Of a DNA stretch of 64,000 bases, positions 1-8,652 are shown one piece after another. The stretch is from Candidatus Sulfotelmatobacter sp. GTDB taxonomy: Bacteria; Acidobacteriota; Terriglobia; Terriglobales; Acidobacteriaceae. Location of the stretch: assembly GCA_017883385.1 (NCBI GenBank), contig JADGNQ010000002.1, positions 62,001 through 126,000 of the forward strand, in the 5' to 3' direction. Both the position numbers and the translations under genes were made by a program. Under the pieces are notes generated by a model. It did not search any database. It was not told where the DNA came from and saw only the letters and a program-made list of their open reading frames with translations. The first letter of the stretch is position 1, and each line of letters opens with the position of its first letter.

Positions 1-1
1 C

Positions 2-1375
2 AAATCGGGCGAGCAGGGACCGGAATTCTACCAGGCCATGTGGAGGATCATTCTCGCTGGGAGTGTTTACCGCGCCATTCTGGTGAACCGGAAGAAGAAC
101 GGCGAGTTGTATTACGTGGAAGAAAGTATTTCCCCGGTGCGCGATACCGAAGGACGAATCACGCATTTCATCTCGAACGGGCGCGACCTTACCGAGCGGC
201 TCCGCCTGGAAGCGGAGCTGCGGCAGGCGCAAAAAATGGATGCCATCGGGCATCTGGCCGGCGGGGTCGCCCACGACTTCAACAACCTCTTAACCATCAT
301 TACCAGCTACTCTGAGCTGGCCCTCGACGCTGTGCACGAAGACAGCGCACTTGAAACCAAGATCCAGGAGATTCTGCTGGCAGCGCGGCGGGCTGCGGAA
401 TTGACGCGGCAACTGCTGGCTTTCAGCCGGAAACAGCCGCAGGCATTGCGGGTGGTGGAACTCAATCAGGTAGTCGGGCGCGTTGCCAAAACTCTTCCGC
501 GTCTCATCGGCGAAGATATCGAGTTCAGTTTCACACCGGGGTCAGGATTGGGACGGGTGCGCGTGGACCCCGTGCAGATCGACCAGATTCTGATGAACCT
601 GGCGGCCAATGCGCGGGACGCCATGCCGCAAGGAGGCCACCTGCGGATCGAGACCTCGAATCTGACGCTCGACGACGAATACATGCATCGCAAACCCGCC
701 GTCATTCCTGCGGGACATTATGCGTTGATCACCGTTAGCGACGACGGAGAGGGGATTGCGCCTCAACACTTGCCTCACATCTTCGAGCCTTTCTACACCA
801 CGAAGCCCCTGGGGGAGGGCACGGGGCTTGGCTTGGCCACGGTTTACGGAATCGTGAAACAGAACAAGGGGTTCATCTGGGCCTACAGCGAGCCACAGAT
901 GGGTACCGTGTTCAAGATCTACCTGCCCTGCGTGTCCATGGACAAGCAGGCGGGAGAGAGCGACGGAGTCAAGGCAGAGGGCCTGGCGCGCGGTTCGGAA
1001 ACCATCCTGGTCGTGGAAGACGAGCATGCGGTCCGACAGGCGACCGCGGAATTTCTGAGACTCCACGGCTACACCGCGCTCGAAGCCAAAGATGGCCTGG
1101 ATGCCCTCTCGGTGGCAAGGAACTACGGCGCGACCATTCATCTGGTGGTCACCGACGTGGTGATGCCGAACCTGAGTGGCGGCCAGTTGGCAATGGAACT
1201 CAATCACCTGAGGCCGGAAGCAAAACTGCTGTTCGTTTCCGGCTATGCGGGCAGGACTGTACTCAACCACAAGGTATTCGACCTCGAAACGAATTTCCTC
1301 CAAAAGCCCTACACACTGAAACAACTCTCCAGCAAGATTCGTGCCGCACTTGACGCAAAGCGAGCTAAGGAATGA
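2..1375 (+). CDS. PAS-type hybrid sensor histidine kinase with C-terminal receiver (5' end outside window)
   Basis: The reading frame is open from base 2, so the N-terminus lies outside the window; residues below count from the first Met (base 38). Residues 1-55 are the end of a PAS/PAC domain (NGELYYVEESISPVRD). A dimerisation/phosphoacceptor box GGVAHDFNN follows with His79. The HATPase part shows the N box (MNLAANARDAM, about 186-196), G1 (SDDGEGI) and G2 (GEGTGLGLATVYGIV). A receiver domain occupies about 321-440, with phospho-acceptor Asp373 (VVTDVVMP) and Lys423 (LQKPY). It should autophosphorylate on His and pass the phosphate to its own receiver. No DNA-binding output domain is present, so the partner is unknown. 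No transmembrane segment is seen in the visible part. No response-regulator gene lies nearby. Confidence 0.93.
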   Translation, partial: KSGEQGPEFYQAMWRIILAGSVYRAILVNRKKNGELYYVEESISPVRDTEGRITHFISNGRDLTERLRLEAELRQAQKMDAIGHLAGGVAHDFNNLLTIITSYSELALDAVHEDSALETKIQEILLAARRAAELTRQLLAFSRKQPQALRVVELNQVVGRVAKTLPRLIGEDIEFSFTPGSGLGRVRVDPVQIDQILMNLAANARDAMPQGGHLRIETSNLTLDDEYMHRKPAVIPAGHYALITVSDDGEGIAPQHLPHIFEPFYTTKPLGEGTGLGLATVYGIVKQNKGFIWAYSEPQMGTVFKIYLPCVSMDKQAGESDGVKAEGLARGSETILVVEDEHAVRQATAEFLRLHGYTALEAKDGLDALSVARNYGATIHLVVTDVVMPNLSGGQLAMELNHLRPEAKLLFVSGYAGRTVLNHKVFDLETNFLQKPYTLKQLSSKIRAALDAKRAKE

Positions 1376-1414
1376 GCCTTCCTTCGCACGAGTAACTGGC
1401 CGGGATGCGCTGGA

Positions 1415-1443
1415 TTGATCAGCACCTTCCCACACCCTATAAT
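1415..1443 (+). promoter_or_regulatory. Sigma-70-like promoter of the GT39-type gene
   Basis: A -35 box TTGATC (1415-1420), a 17-base spacer and a perfect -10 box TATAAT (1438-1443) lie 19 bases before the ATG at 1463. The box overlaps an in-frame upstream start at 1415, which argues that translation begins at 1463. Confidence 0.65.
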
Positions 1444-1462
1444 CAGCCTGCGCGGACTCCGC

Positions 1463-3313
1463 ATGAATATCGCCCCCCGGGACCGGGAAGCCGGTGCCCG
1501 TGCCACGCCGACGAATCCGGACTATCTCATCCCACGCGCGACTCTGGTATCCATCCTTATTCTCATTGCTCTGTGGCTCGCGATTTACGCGGCGGGCATG
1601 TTCACGCCACCGTTGCTCGATGACGTTGACACCATCCACGCCGAGGCGGCACGCGAGATGTTGTTGCGCCACGATTGGGTGACGATGTACACGAACGGCC
1701 TGCGCTACCTGGAGAAGGCACCGCTGATGTACTGGGGGCTGGCCGGCAGCTACGAAGTTTTCGGGATCAGTGACTGGAGCACCCGTTTTCCGCTCATGCT
1801 GGGCCTGCTCGCCATGGTTCTGGCCACATACTGGCTCGGCACTTATGCCTTCGGCGAGCGCGGTGGATTTTATTCCGGCGTTGTTCTGGTAACGTCGGTT
1901 GGCCCCTATATCTTCACGCGATTTCTGATTCCTGACGTGCTGGTGGGGCTGTGGCTCACCATCTCATACTATTTTTTCTTGCGCTCCCTGGAGGAAGGAA
2001 CGCCGTCGCGTCTGACCTGCTGGGGATTTGCGGCGGCCTGCGCTCTGAACGTGCTCACCAAGGGCCTCATCGGGCTAGCGTTCCCGATCGGCACCATTGG
2101 TCTGTATTTGTTGCTCACTCGCAACCTGCGTCATCTGGCGAAGCTGCGAATACTATCGAGCACCGTGGTTTTCCTTGTGCTGGCGGCGCCGTGGCACATT
2201 CTCGCGGCTCTGCGCAATCCGGCACAAGGACAGGCTCGGGGATTTCTTTGGTTCTACTTTGTCAATGAACATGTCATGCGGTTCCTGAACAAGCGCGTGC
2301 CGCCGGGGTACGACACGGTTCCGCTGGTGCTGTTCTGGGCGTTGCTGGTGCTTTGGCTGGTGCCGTGGGCAGCGTTTCTGCCTCAGGCGGTGCGGGAGGT
2401 GCCGCGGCGATGGGAACAGCTAGATTCGCTCGACCGGCGGAAACGGGCGAATTTACTTTTTCTGCTCTGGGCGCTGGCGATCCTGCTTTTCTTCAGCTTC
2501 TCGACTCGGCAGGAGTACTACACAATTCCAGCATTGCCCGGAGTCGCGCTGTTGGCTGGAGGATGGCTGGCACGCGAATCTTCCGTAAACGCAACGGATG
2601 GCGAGCGGCGCGCCGGACGCGTATCCTCATTGGTTCTGATGTGCGTGGGAATTCTGTCTGCGGGGCTCGGACTCGCACTACTGTCGCTCACGCACCCACC
2701 GCCTGCCGGAGCGGATCTGGCGGATCTCCTGAAGAAGAATCCGCAGGACTACGACTTCTCGCTGGGCCACGTGCTCGACTTCACGCCTCAGGCTCTGGGG
2801 ATGTTCCGCGGCCCGCTTCTCGGAGCCTCTTTATCTTTGCTCCTCGGGACGGTTCTGAACTGGTGGATGCGGCGCCGCGGGCGGCCGGCTTGGGGAAACG
2901 CAGCGCTGTCTCTGATGATGGTCGCCCTGCTGACCTGCGTGCATGTTTCGTTCGCGCGGTTCTCGCCCATTCTTTCGTCGTACGATCTGGCGGTCGCGAT
3001 TCAAAAGGAGTACCAGCCTGGTGACCTCATTGTCGTGGACGGCGAGTATCACCAGGCTTCGACTCTCCAGTTCTATACGCACTTCCCACTGCGCGTGCTG
3101 CACGAGCCGAGTGGCAACCTCTGGTACGGAGCGAAGTTCCTGGACGCGCCCCATGTGTTCGAGACTCCGCAGTCGTTCGCCATGCTCTGGGACGGTGCGG
3201 CCCGCGTTTTCTTGTGGACCGACCAGGAGGACCCGAAGGAACTGCTGGGCATGCCGCACTTTCTGCTGGCCCGCAGCGGCGGAAAGGCGATCTTCACGAA
3301 TCGCGCGCCGTGA
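1463..3313 (+). CDS. ArnT/PMT-like membrane glycosyltransferase (GT39 family)
   Basis: A polytopic membrane protein of 616 residues from the ATG at 1463. The first hydrophobic helix (about 26-45) is followed by LLDDVDTIHAEAAREML (about 51-67), which matches the acidic first periplasmic loop motif of the ArnT/PMT fold, and YLEKAPLMYW (about 82-91), the equivalent of the YFEKPPLLYW motif. At least ten more hydrophobic segments follow, then a soluble C-terminal domain. Such enzymes move a sugar from a polyprenyl-phosphate donor to lipid A, protein or another lipid on the periplasmic side. The acceptor cannot be read from sequence. The next genes are HpnI-like glycosyltransferases, which suggests a shared role in envelope lipid glycosylation. 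The start was chosen because a promoter covers the upstream alternative. Confidence 0.85.
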   Translation: MNIAPRDREAGARATPTNPDYLIPRATLVSILILIALWLAIYAAGMFTPPLLDDVDTIHAEAAREMLLRHDWVTMYTNGLRYLEKAPLMYWGLAGSYEVFGISDWSTRFPLMLGLLAMVLATYWLGTYAFGERGGFYSGVVLVTSVGPYIFTRFLIPDVLVGLWLTISYYFFLRSLEEGTPSRLTCWGFAAACALNVLTKGLIGLAFPIGTIGLYLLLTRNLRHLAKLRILSSTVVFLVLAAPWHILAALRNPAQGQARGFLWFYFVNEHVMRFLNKRVPPGYDTVPLVLFWALLVLWLVPWAAFLPQAVREVPRRWEQLDSLDRRKRANLLFLLWALAILLFFSFSTRQEYYTIPALPGVALLAGGWLARESSVNATDGERRAGRVSSLVLMCVGILSAGLGLALLSLTHPPPAGADLADLLKKNPQDYDFSLGHVLDFTPQALGMFRGPLLGASLSLLLGTVLNWWMRRRGRPAWGNAALSLMMVALLTCVHVSFARFSPILSSYDLAVAIQKEYQPGDLIVVDGEYHQASTLQFYTHFPLRVLHEPSGNLWYGAKFLDAPHVFETPQSFAMLWDGAARVFLWTDQEDPKELLGMPHFLLARSGGKAIFTNRAP

Positions 3314-3364
3314 AGCGAGATGCGACCACTGGAGCTGGAGCCCGCATGATTCTCCTCGCTTGAC

Positions 3365-3383
3365 GCGGCGCTGAAAGCGCCGC
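3365..3383 (+). terminator. Perfect hairpin between GT39-type and HpnI-like genes
   Basis: GCGGCGCT (3365-3372) pairs with AGCGCCGC (3376-3383) around a GAA loop, followed by TCTTT. It lies 52 bases after the stop of the GT39-type gene and just before the next promoter. The T tract is short, so it may be a weak terminator or a dispersed palindromic element. Confidence 0.45.
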
Positions 3384-3402
3384 TCTTTCACGGCAGTGCC
3401 CT

Positions 3403-3431
3403 CTTTCACCCCTTTCAGCGGCCTGTATAAT
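3403..3431 (+). promoter_or_regulatory. Promoter of the first HpnI-like gene
   Basis: A -35-like CTTTCA (3403-3408), a 17-base spacer and TATAAT (3426-3431). The ATG at 3444 is only 12 bases past the -10 box, so the mRNA leader would be about 5-6 bases long. An in-frame upstream start at 3396 lies upstream of the whole promoter and is therefore unlikely. Confidence 0.6.
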
Positions 3432-3443
3432 CGTGCTTCCTCG

Positions 3444-4676
3444 ATGATCCTTGGCGGTCTCAACGCTCACGGAGTTGATTTGGTTTGGCGCGCGCTTTTG
3501 CTCCTGGCGCTTGCAGGATCGTTCACTTCGACGATCTACCTGGTGTTGACACTGGTCGCGACCGCCCGTCATCTGCGCCGGGCCCGCGTGGCGCAAGCTG
3601 TCGTCGATGCCGTACCGGCGTCTTCCCTGCCTCCAGTCACCATCTTCAAACCAGTGCATGGCATGGAAGAGGAACTGGCTGCGAATCTGGAGAGTTTCTT
3701 TGAACAGGACTATCCGCACTACGAGGTGATTCTCGGAGCAAGGGACACGGACAACCCCGCGGTGAAAATTGCAGAAGAAGTACGGTCCCGCTATCCGCAT
3801 ATCCCGAGCCGGCTCATCGTGTCGGGACCGCCGGCCTGGCCCAATGCCAAAGTATTCTCGCTCGACAAAATGATCGCGGCGGCATCGAACTCGTACTTCA
3901 TCATCAGCGATAGCGACGTGAGAGTTGCGCCCGATTTTCTGCGCAACACAATCCCGCCGCTGCTCGATTCCAAGGTGGGGTTGGTGACCTGTATGTACCG
4001 CGGCATTCCGGCCTCGGACTTCTGGTCGTGGCTCGAGGCGCTCGGCCTGTCGGTCGAGATGTCGTCCGGGGTCATGGTCGCGGACATGATGGAGGGAATG
4101 CGTTTCGCCCTGGGGCCGGCCATGGCGGTGCGTCGTGATGCAATCGACGCAATCGGCGGGATCGCCGCAGTTGCCGACTATTACTCCGATGATTTTGAGC
4201 TAGGGAACCGCATCTGGGCCAGGAACTACAAAGTAATTCTTTCGCACCATATAGTTCGCAACGTGCTGACTTCGCGATCGCCGCTCCGCACGCTTGGGGA
4301 TCAACTGCGGTGGATGAAGAGCACGCGCTATTCGCGTCCCGCGGGGCATACTGGCACGGGCCTCACTTATGCTATGCCCTTCGGAGTTCTCGGATTGATC
4401 GTCGGAGGAGCACTAGGCCACTGGGTGGTAGGAATCAGCTTGTTTGTGCTTGCCTGCTTGAACCGGATGATCCAGTCGGTAGTCGTGGGCTGGGGAGTGG
4501 CTCGCGATCCGCGGGCGATTCGCTTTTGCTGGCTGTATCCTCTGCGCGATCTGTTTGGGTTCGTTGCGTGGGCTCTCAGTTATACCAGCAGAGACTTTTA
4601 CTGGCGCGGGGAGACCTACCGCTTTGGCAAGGGAGGGAGAATCGCTCCCCTGGAGAGACCGGGCGGATCCGGGTAG
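3444..4676 (+). CDS. HpnI/ceramide-glucosyltransferase-like glycosyltransferase
   Basis: Residues count from ATG 3444 (410 aa). There is an N-terminal membrane helix (about 14-38), then a GT-A domain with PPVTIFKPVHGMEEEL, the metal-binding SDSD (155-158), DDFELG (249-254) and QLRWMKSTR (287-295). This is the D,D,D,Q(Q/R)xRW pattern of the ceramide glucosyltransferase/HpnI group. Two or more C-terminal hydrophobic segments follow (about 310-380). HpnI adds N-acetylglucosamine to bacteriohopanetetrol, and relatives glycosylate ceramide. No hopanoid gene is visible here, so the lipid acceptor is open. It faces a second copy of the same family with 16 bases between the two stops. Confidence 0.85.
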   Translation: MILGGLNAHGVDLVWRALLLLALAGSFTSTIYLVLTLVATARHLRRARVAQAVVDAVPASSLPPVTIFKPVHGMEEELAANLESFFEQDYPHYEVILGARDTDNPAVKIAEEVRSRYPHIPSRLIVSGPPAWPNAKVFSLDKMIAAASNSYFIISDSDVRVAPDFLRNTIPPLLDSKVGLVTCMYRGIPASDFWSWLEALGLSVEMSSGVMVADMMEGMRFALGPAMAVRRDAIDAIGGIAAVADYYSDDFELGNRIWARNYKVILSHHIVRNVLTSRSPLRTLGDQLRWMKSTRYSRPAGHTGTGLTYAMPFGVLGLIVGGALGHWVVGISLFVLACLNRMIQSVVVGWGVARDPRAIRFCWLYPLRDLFGFVAWALSYTSRDFYWRGETYRFGKGGRIAPLERPGGSG

Positions 4677-4692
4677 CGAGTCTTTCGCTGCC

Positions 4693-5880
4693 CTATTGAG
4701 CAATGCGGATCAGGCGCCCTTTCTTGAGTTGGAAACGATCGCCCCGCCATGTCACGGTGTGGCCCGCGAAGCTCGCGACCCATAAAGCAACGGCAACCAG
4801 GTCGCGGATCGGAAGCAGCCAAAAGTGCTTTGTTAGGTGTGGATCTTGCAGCACGGATTTTCCTACAGCAAGCGCCACCGCGAGACGCAAGAGAAGAGTT
4901 GCACCGAGCACCGCCCACGACCATGCTGCCGCATGCGCCGCCACCAGGGCGAGCAGGGCCCACATTAGGCCAAAGGTAGAAACCAGGCCCATATAGCCAC
5001 CCGCGCGCGAATCGCGCACGCCGCGGCTCCAGCGTAGCTGATGCGCCAGGAACTCCTGCAGGCCGTAGGCGGGGAGATGCGTCTCGACCACAACGTCGGA
5101 GAGTTGGACCTGCAGCCCTAGATCGGCAATCCGTCGACCGAGTTCGTAGTCGTCGGCAAGGAAGTCGACGATCGATTTGAATCCACCGACGCGCTCCAGA
5201 TCGGAACGGCGGAAAGCCAGGGTCGATCCAAGTCCGAAGTGAAGGCCACCTTCCAGTTGGCGCGCAACGAGCACGCCAGCGCAAAAATCGGTGCTGATTC
5301 CCAGCGACTCCAGCTGCGAGCCCAGCGTCGGCGCTGCGACTCCGCGGTAGAGGCACGTGACCATGCCCACGCGAGGATTGTTGGTTGACTCCAAGATGAG
5401 CGGCGCCATCACGCGACGAAGGTAGTCGGTCTCAACCCGAATATCGCTGTCGTTGACGATCAAGTGCTCATAGCGGGACGTCTGTACCATTTGCTCAAGG
5501 TTACTGACTTTCACGTTGGCACCGAGCTTGTCCGGGGACACGACCAGGCGAATGGCGTGGCTGGGAAACTCCTGCTGCAACTGCCGCACGCTGGCGACCG
5601 CAGGATCGTTGGGATCGCTCACCCCAAAAATGATTTCGTACTGGGGATAGTCCTGCAGGCAGTGGCTGCGGAAACTCTCGTAGATATCTGGGTCGGTACC
5701 CTTCAGCGGCTTGAGAATTGAAACGGATGGCAGAGCCTGCGTGGCGCGTACGCCCTCGCCCGCCTTGCGCTCACGAAGAAATACGCGCACGCTCCAGAGG
5801 CAGAGAAGGTAGAAGATGGAACTGGAGAGGCAGCCGAAGATCGTAACGAACTGGAAGCCTCTGACGATGTAGTGAATCAT
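4693..5880 (-). CDS. Second HpnI/ceramide-glucosyltransferase-like glycosyltransferase
   Basis: A 395-residue paralogue of the gene at 3444-4676 with the same architecture: N-terminal membrane helix (about 9-32), LPSVSILKPLKG, NDSDIRV (143-149), DDYELG (243-248), QLRWSRGVRDSR (281-292) and C-terminal hydrophobic segments. All four catalytic signature blocks are intact. It is convergent with its paralogue and lies 18 bases after the stop of the upstream ABC permease, so it is probably the last gene of a minus-strand unit with the two permeases. That arrangement suggests a lipid that is glycosylated and then moved or exported, but the link is inference. Confidence 0.85.
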   Translation of the reverse strand: MIHYIVRGFQFVTIFGCLSSSIFYLLCLWSVRVFLRERKAGEGVRATQALPSVSILKPLKGTDPDIYESFRSHCLQDYPQYEIIFGVSDPNDPAVASVRQLQQEFPSHAIRLVVSPDKLGANVKVSNLEQMVQTSRYEHLIVNDSDIRVETDYLRRVMAPLILESTNNPRVGMVTCLYRGVAAPTLGSQLESLGISTDFCAGVLVARQLEGGLHFGLGSTLAFRRSDLERVGGFKSIVDFLADDYELGRRIADLGLQVQLSDVVVETHLPAYGLQEFLAHQLRWSRGVRDSRAGGYMGLVSTFGLMWALLALVAAHAAAWSWAVLGATLLLRLAVALAVGKSVLQDPHLTKHFWLLPIRDLVAVALWVASFAGHTVTWRGDRFQLKKGRLIRIAQ

Positions 5881-5898
5881 GCGCGAGCGCAGGTCAGA

Positions 5899-7158
5899 CT
5901 ATTCGTACCGCAGCGACTCAATCGGATCGAGGTTCGCAGCCTTCCATGCGGGATAGATGCCGAAGATCAGCCCGACTCCAGCCGCCGCGCTGAAGCCGAA
6001 TGTGGTCCAAAACACGGACATCCGGGCCGGCAACGAAGGCCAAAGCGTTGGAATCACCCAGACCACGAGCGCTCCCGCAGTCACGCCGATGATTCCGCCG
6101 ACCGCGGTCAACATAATCGCCTCGAGCGTAAATTGCAGAAGGATATCGCGCTTGCGGGCCCCGATCGCTTTGCGCACACCGATTTCGCGCGTGCGCTCGG
6201 TGACGCTGACCAGCATAATGTTCATCACGCCCACGCCGCCAACGATCAGCGCGACGCTGGAGATCGCAAACATGCCGACGAACAGCGCGCCGGTAATCTG
6301 GTTCCAGGCATCGGAGATGGAATCGGAGGTGAAGACTGCGAAGTTGTCGGGCTTGTCGACCGCAACCTTGCGGCGACGCCGTAGCAATTCCCGAATCTCG
6401 TCGATCGCCTTCGGAACGTCATCGTGCGACGTAGCCTTGACGCTGATCCAGTGCTGCTTGAGTTCGGGATGCAACTTGCGCAGCGTGCTCAGCGGGAATA
6501 CGACCTTGTTGTCTTCCGGATTCTTGCCGCCGCCGAACACCGACTTCACTCGCTGCACCGTTCCGATCACGGTAAAAAGCTGGCCTTCGATATTCACTTC
6601 TTTGCCGAGGGGATCTTCCGTGCCAAACAATTCTTCCGTGGTTTCGGCGCATAGCAGAACCACGTTCGACCGGTGTTCTTCGTCCACCTCACTGAACCAG
6701 CGCCCCGACGCGATCAGCAAGTCGAACACTTCTTTGGCAGATGCTTGATCGCCCTCGAGGATCGTGTTCTTCGCCTTTCGGTCGCCATACTTCACTGCAA
6801 ACGAACCCACACCCAACTCCGGGCGGAAATACCGCACGCCCGCAGTTACCGCTTTGACGTGAGCCAGTTCGCGAATGGCCAGTGCGTCGTCGTAGGTGAG
6901 CTCCTTGCGGGTACGCATCTCCTCGGTAGGCCGGCCGAATTGAAACGGCTCGATGTGGAAGGCAAAGATCACATCGGAGCCGATGCTGCTGACGATCTCA
7001 CGGACGTTTTCATCGAGCCCCCGCCCGATCGAGGAAACGCCAATGACGACAGCGACTCCAATCACGATGCCCAACACGGTCAGCGCCGAACGCAGCTTAT
7101 TGCTGCGGATGGTGTCCGTTGCCATGCGAACGATCTCGGAAAATTCGTCTTTGCGCAT
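5899..7158 (-). CDS. MacB-type ABC transporter permease
   Basis: A 419-residue protein with the MacB/FtsX layout: an N-terminal membrane helix ([20 protein letters not shown], about 24-43), a large periplasmic MacB_PCD domain (about 45-280), and three C-terminal helices that include the signatures [20 protein letters not shown] and [14 protein letters not shown]. It ends with the typical DPIESLRYE tail. Such permeases work by mechanotransmission across the periplasm with an ATPase and often a membrane-fusion partner. No ATPase or fusion protein lies in this window, so they must be encoded elsewhere. It follows a paralogous permease, which suggests a heterodimer. Confidence 0.92.
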   Translation of the reverse strand: MRKDEFSEIVRMATDTIRSNKLRSALTVLGIVIGVAVVIGVSSIGRGLDENVREIVSSIGSDVIFAFHIEPFQFGRPTEEMRTRKELTYDDALAIRELAHVKAVTAGVRYFRPELGVGSFAVKYGDRKAKNTILEGDQASAKEVFDLLIASGRWFSEVDEEHRSNVVLLCAETTEELFGTEDPLGKEVNIEGQLFTVIGTVQRVKSVFGGGKNPEDNKVVFPLSTLRKLHPELKQHWISVKATSHDDVPKAIDEIRELLRRRRKVAVDKPDNFAVFTSDSISDAWNQITGALFVGMFAISSVALIVGGVGVMNIMLVSVTERTREIGVRKAIGARKRDILLQFTLEAIMLTAVGGIIGVTAGALVVWVIPTLWPSLPARMSVFWTTFGFSAAAGVGLIFGIYPAWKAANLDPIESLRYE

Positions 7159-7174
7159 TGTGGACTCATCTTGT

Positions 7175-7257
7175 TGTCATTCCGAGCGGAGCGAGGAATC
7201 TGGGTTTGTACCTGCGCAGGCAAGGACCCAGGTCCCTCGCTACCGCTCGGGATGACA
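7175..7257. repeat. 83-bp imperfect palindrome between two permease genes
   Basis: The left end TGTCATTCCGAGCGGAGCGA and the right end, whose reverse complement starts TGTCATCCCGAGCGGTAGCG, form long arms with a few mismatches, running inward through CTGGG/CCCAG and meeting near the palindromic TGCGCA at about 7213-7218. It carries no gene and lies between two co-directional permease genes. It looks like a small dispersed palindromic element, and it could fold in the transcript. Confidence 0.7.
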
Positions 7258-7277
7258 GTTCACAACTTCATCGACTT

Positions 7278-8507
7278 TCACATTTCAAACCGTAGCGCCA
7301 CAATGGGGTCCAGACGCGCGGCTTTGCGCGCCGGATAGACCCCAAAAAACACTCCGACGCTGGCAGAAACCAGCAATCCTGCAGCTATCGCCCATAGCTT
7401 GATCGAAGAGGGCATTCCAATCAGGAGGGTCACGACTTCGGCGACTGTCACGCCAGATAGCACTCCCAGCACGCCGCCGACCACCGCTAAAGTCACGGCC
7501 TCAATCAGAAACTGCAGTAGCACGTCGTCCCGCTTCGCCCCGAGTGCCTTGCGAATGCCGATTTCCCGCGTACGCTCGGTCACCGAGACCAGCATGATGT
7601 TCATGATGACGATGCCACCAACGATCAACGAGACAGCAGCAATGCCGATCGTTGCCATGAAGAACGTGTTGCTCAGACCCGACCAGATGCTCAGCAGGCT
7701 GGCGTTGGTCTCGATCTCAAAACTGTCTTCCTCGCCGGGACGGTCGTGACGGTGTGCTCGCAACGCCACTCGCGCTTCGTCGATGGCCTGGTTGAGCGGA
7801 GCCCCGGTCGCTGTGGCCTTGCCCCAAATTCCTATGCTGCTGTTGTGAGACCCGTATTGTTTCAGGTAGACGGTGACGGGGATCAGGGCATAGTTATCTG
7901 CACTTTGCCCCAGCGTCTTGCCCTTCTTCTTCCCGACGCCGATCACCTGGTAGGTCCAGCCATCAATACGAATTTCCTGGCCCAAGGGGTCGGCGCCGCC
8001 GAGCAGGTGCTCGACGATATCGGTGCCCACGACCGCCACCTGCGAATGGTTATTCAGATCGGTGTCGTTCAGCATACGCCCGTAAGTCAGATCGGTATCG
8101 AGGATGGAAGCGACCGACGGCGTAATGCCCTGGATGGAGGTGTCGCTAATCGATTGTTCGTTGTGCTTCACCTTCCCACTACCGCGCATCAGCGCACCCA
8201 CGTAGTCACAGTGGCGGCAGGCCTCGAGCACGGCCTCGTAATCCTCAAGGACCAGATTCTTGCGCTTTTCAGCCGCCAGGAAATGTTCAACATTGGTCTC
8301 GACCGGCGACATCTTGCCGATGATGAACACGTCGGCGCCAAGGTTGAAGATCTTCTTCGCTACATAGTCCTGAATTCCCGAAACGAACGTCACCACCGCG
8401 ATCACCGCAGCGATCCCGATAACCACGCCGAGAAGCGTGAGCACAGAGCGCAGCTTGTTGGCCCACAGGGACCGCAGTGCGATTCGGATGGCTTCGGCGA
8501 TGTTCAT
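7278..8507 (-). CDS. MacB-type ABC transporter permease (paralogue)
   Basis: A 409-residue protein with the same MacB/FtsX architecture as its neighbour: KLRSVLTLLGVVIGIAAVIA (first helix, about 20-39), a periplasmic domain (about 45-270), [34 protein letters not shown], and an ending DPIVALRFEM. It is the first gene of the minus-strand run permease, permease, HpnI-like glycosyltransferase, and is divergent from rnpB. The transported substrate cannot be inferred. The two permeases are separated by 119 bases that hold an 83-bp palindrome, so read-through may be modulated there. Confidence 0.92.
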   Translation of the reverse strand: MNIAEAIRIALRSLWANKLRSVLTLLGVVIGIAAVIAVVTFVSGIQDYVAKKIFNLGADVFIIGKMSPVETNVEHFLAAEKRKNLVLEDYEAVLEACRHCDYVGALMRGSGKVKHNEQSISDTSIQGITPSVASILDTDLTYGRMLNDTDLNNHSQVAVVGTDIVEHLLGGADPLGQEIRIDGWTYQVIGVGKKKGKTLGQSADNYALIPVTVYLKQYGSHNSSIGIWGKATATGAPLNQAIDEARVALRAHRHDRPGEEDSFEIETNASLLSIWSGLSNTFFMATIGIAAVSLIVGGIVIMNIMLVSVTERTREIGIRKALGAKRDDVLLQFLIEAVTLAVVGGVLGVLSGVTVAEVVTLLIGMPSSIKLWAIAAGLLVSASVGVFFGVYPARKAARLDPIVALRFEM

Positions 8508-8516
8508 GGATCAGGC

Positions 8517-8623
8517 GTCGGACCTCGGACTTCCGGGGTCGGACTCGGTATCAGTTTACAGCGAATTCTCGCGCCCCGCACAGTTTGCGACGGTAGACGG
8601 CAGCCTGAGGTCTGAGGTCCGAC
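8517..8623. repeat. Inverted copies of a GTCGGACCTC motif upstream of rnpB
   Basis: GTCGGACCTCGG (8517-8528) is repeated in inverted orientation as CTGAGGTCCGAC (8612-8623), one mismatch in 12. A shorter relative, GGTCGGACTCGG (8538-8549), and a further GAGGTC lie between or beside them. The set fills most of the 130-base gap between the permease start and the rnpB promoter. Confidence 0.5.
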
Positions 8624-8637
8624 GTCCGCCCATCGCA

Positions 8638-8643
8638 TATAAT
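8638..8643 (+). promoter_or_regulatory. -10 box of rnpB
   Basis: A perfect TATAAT ends nine bases before the first paired base of the RNase P RNA (8653). No convincing -35 box is seen at the usual distance. Confidence 0.55.
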
Positions 8644-8652
8644 GAGTGGGTA

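Noticed and set aside
542-1672. Long minus-strand open frame across the histidine kinase gene
   Set aside because: It is antisense to a gene with intact catalytic motifs, has no domain character, and reflects high GC at third positions.
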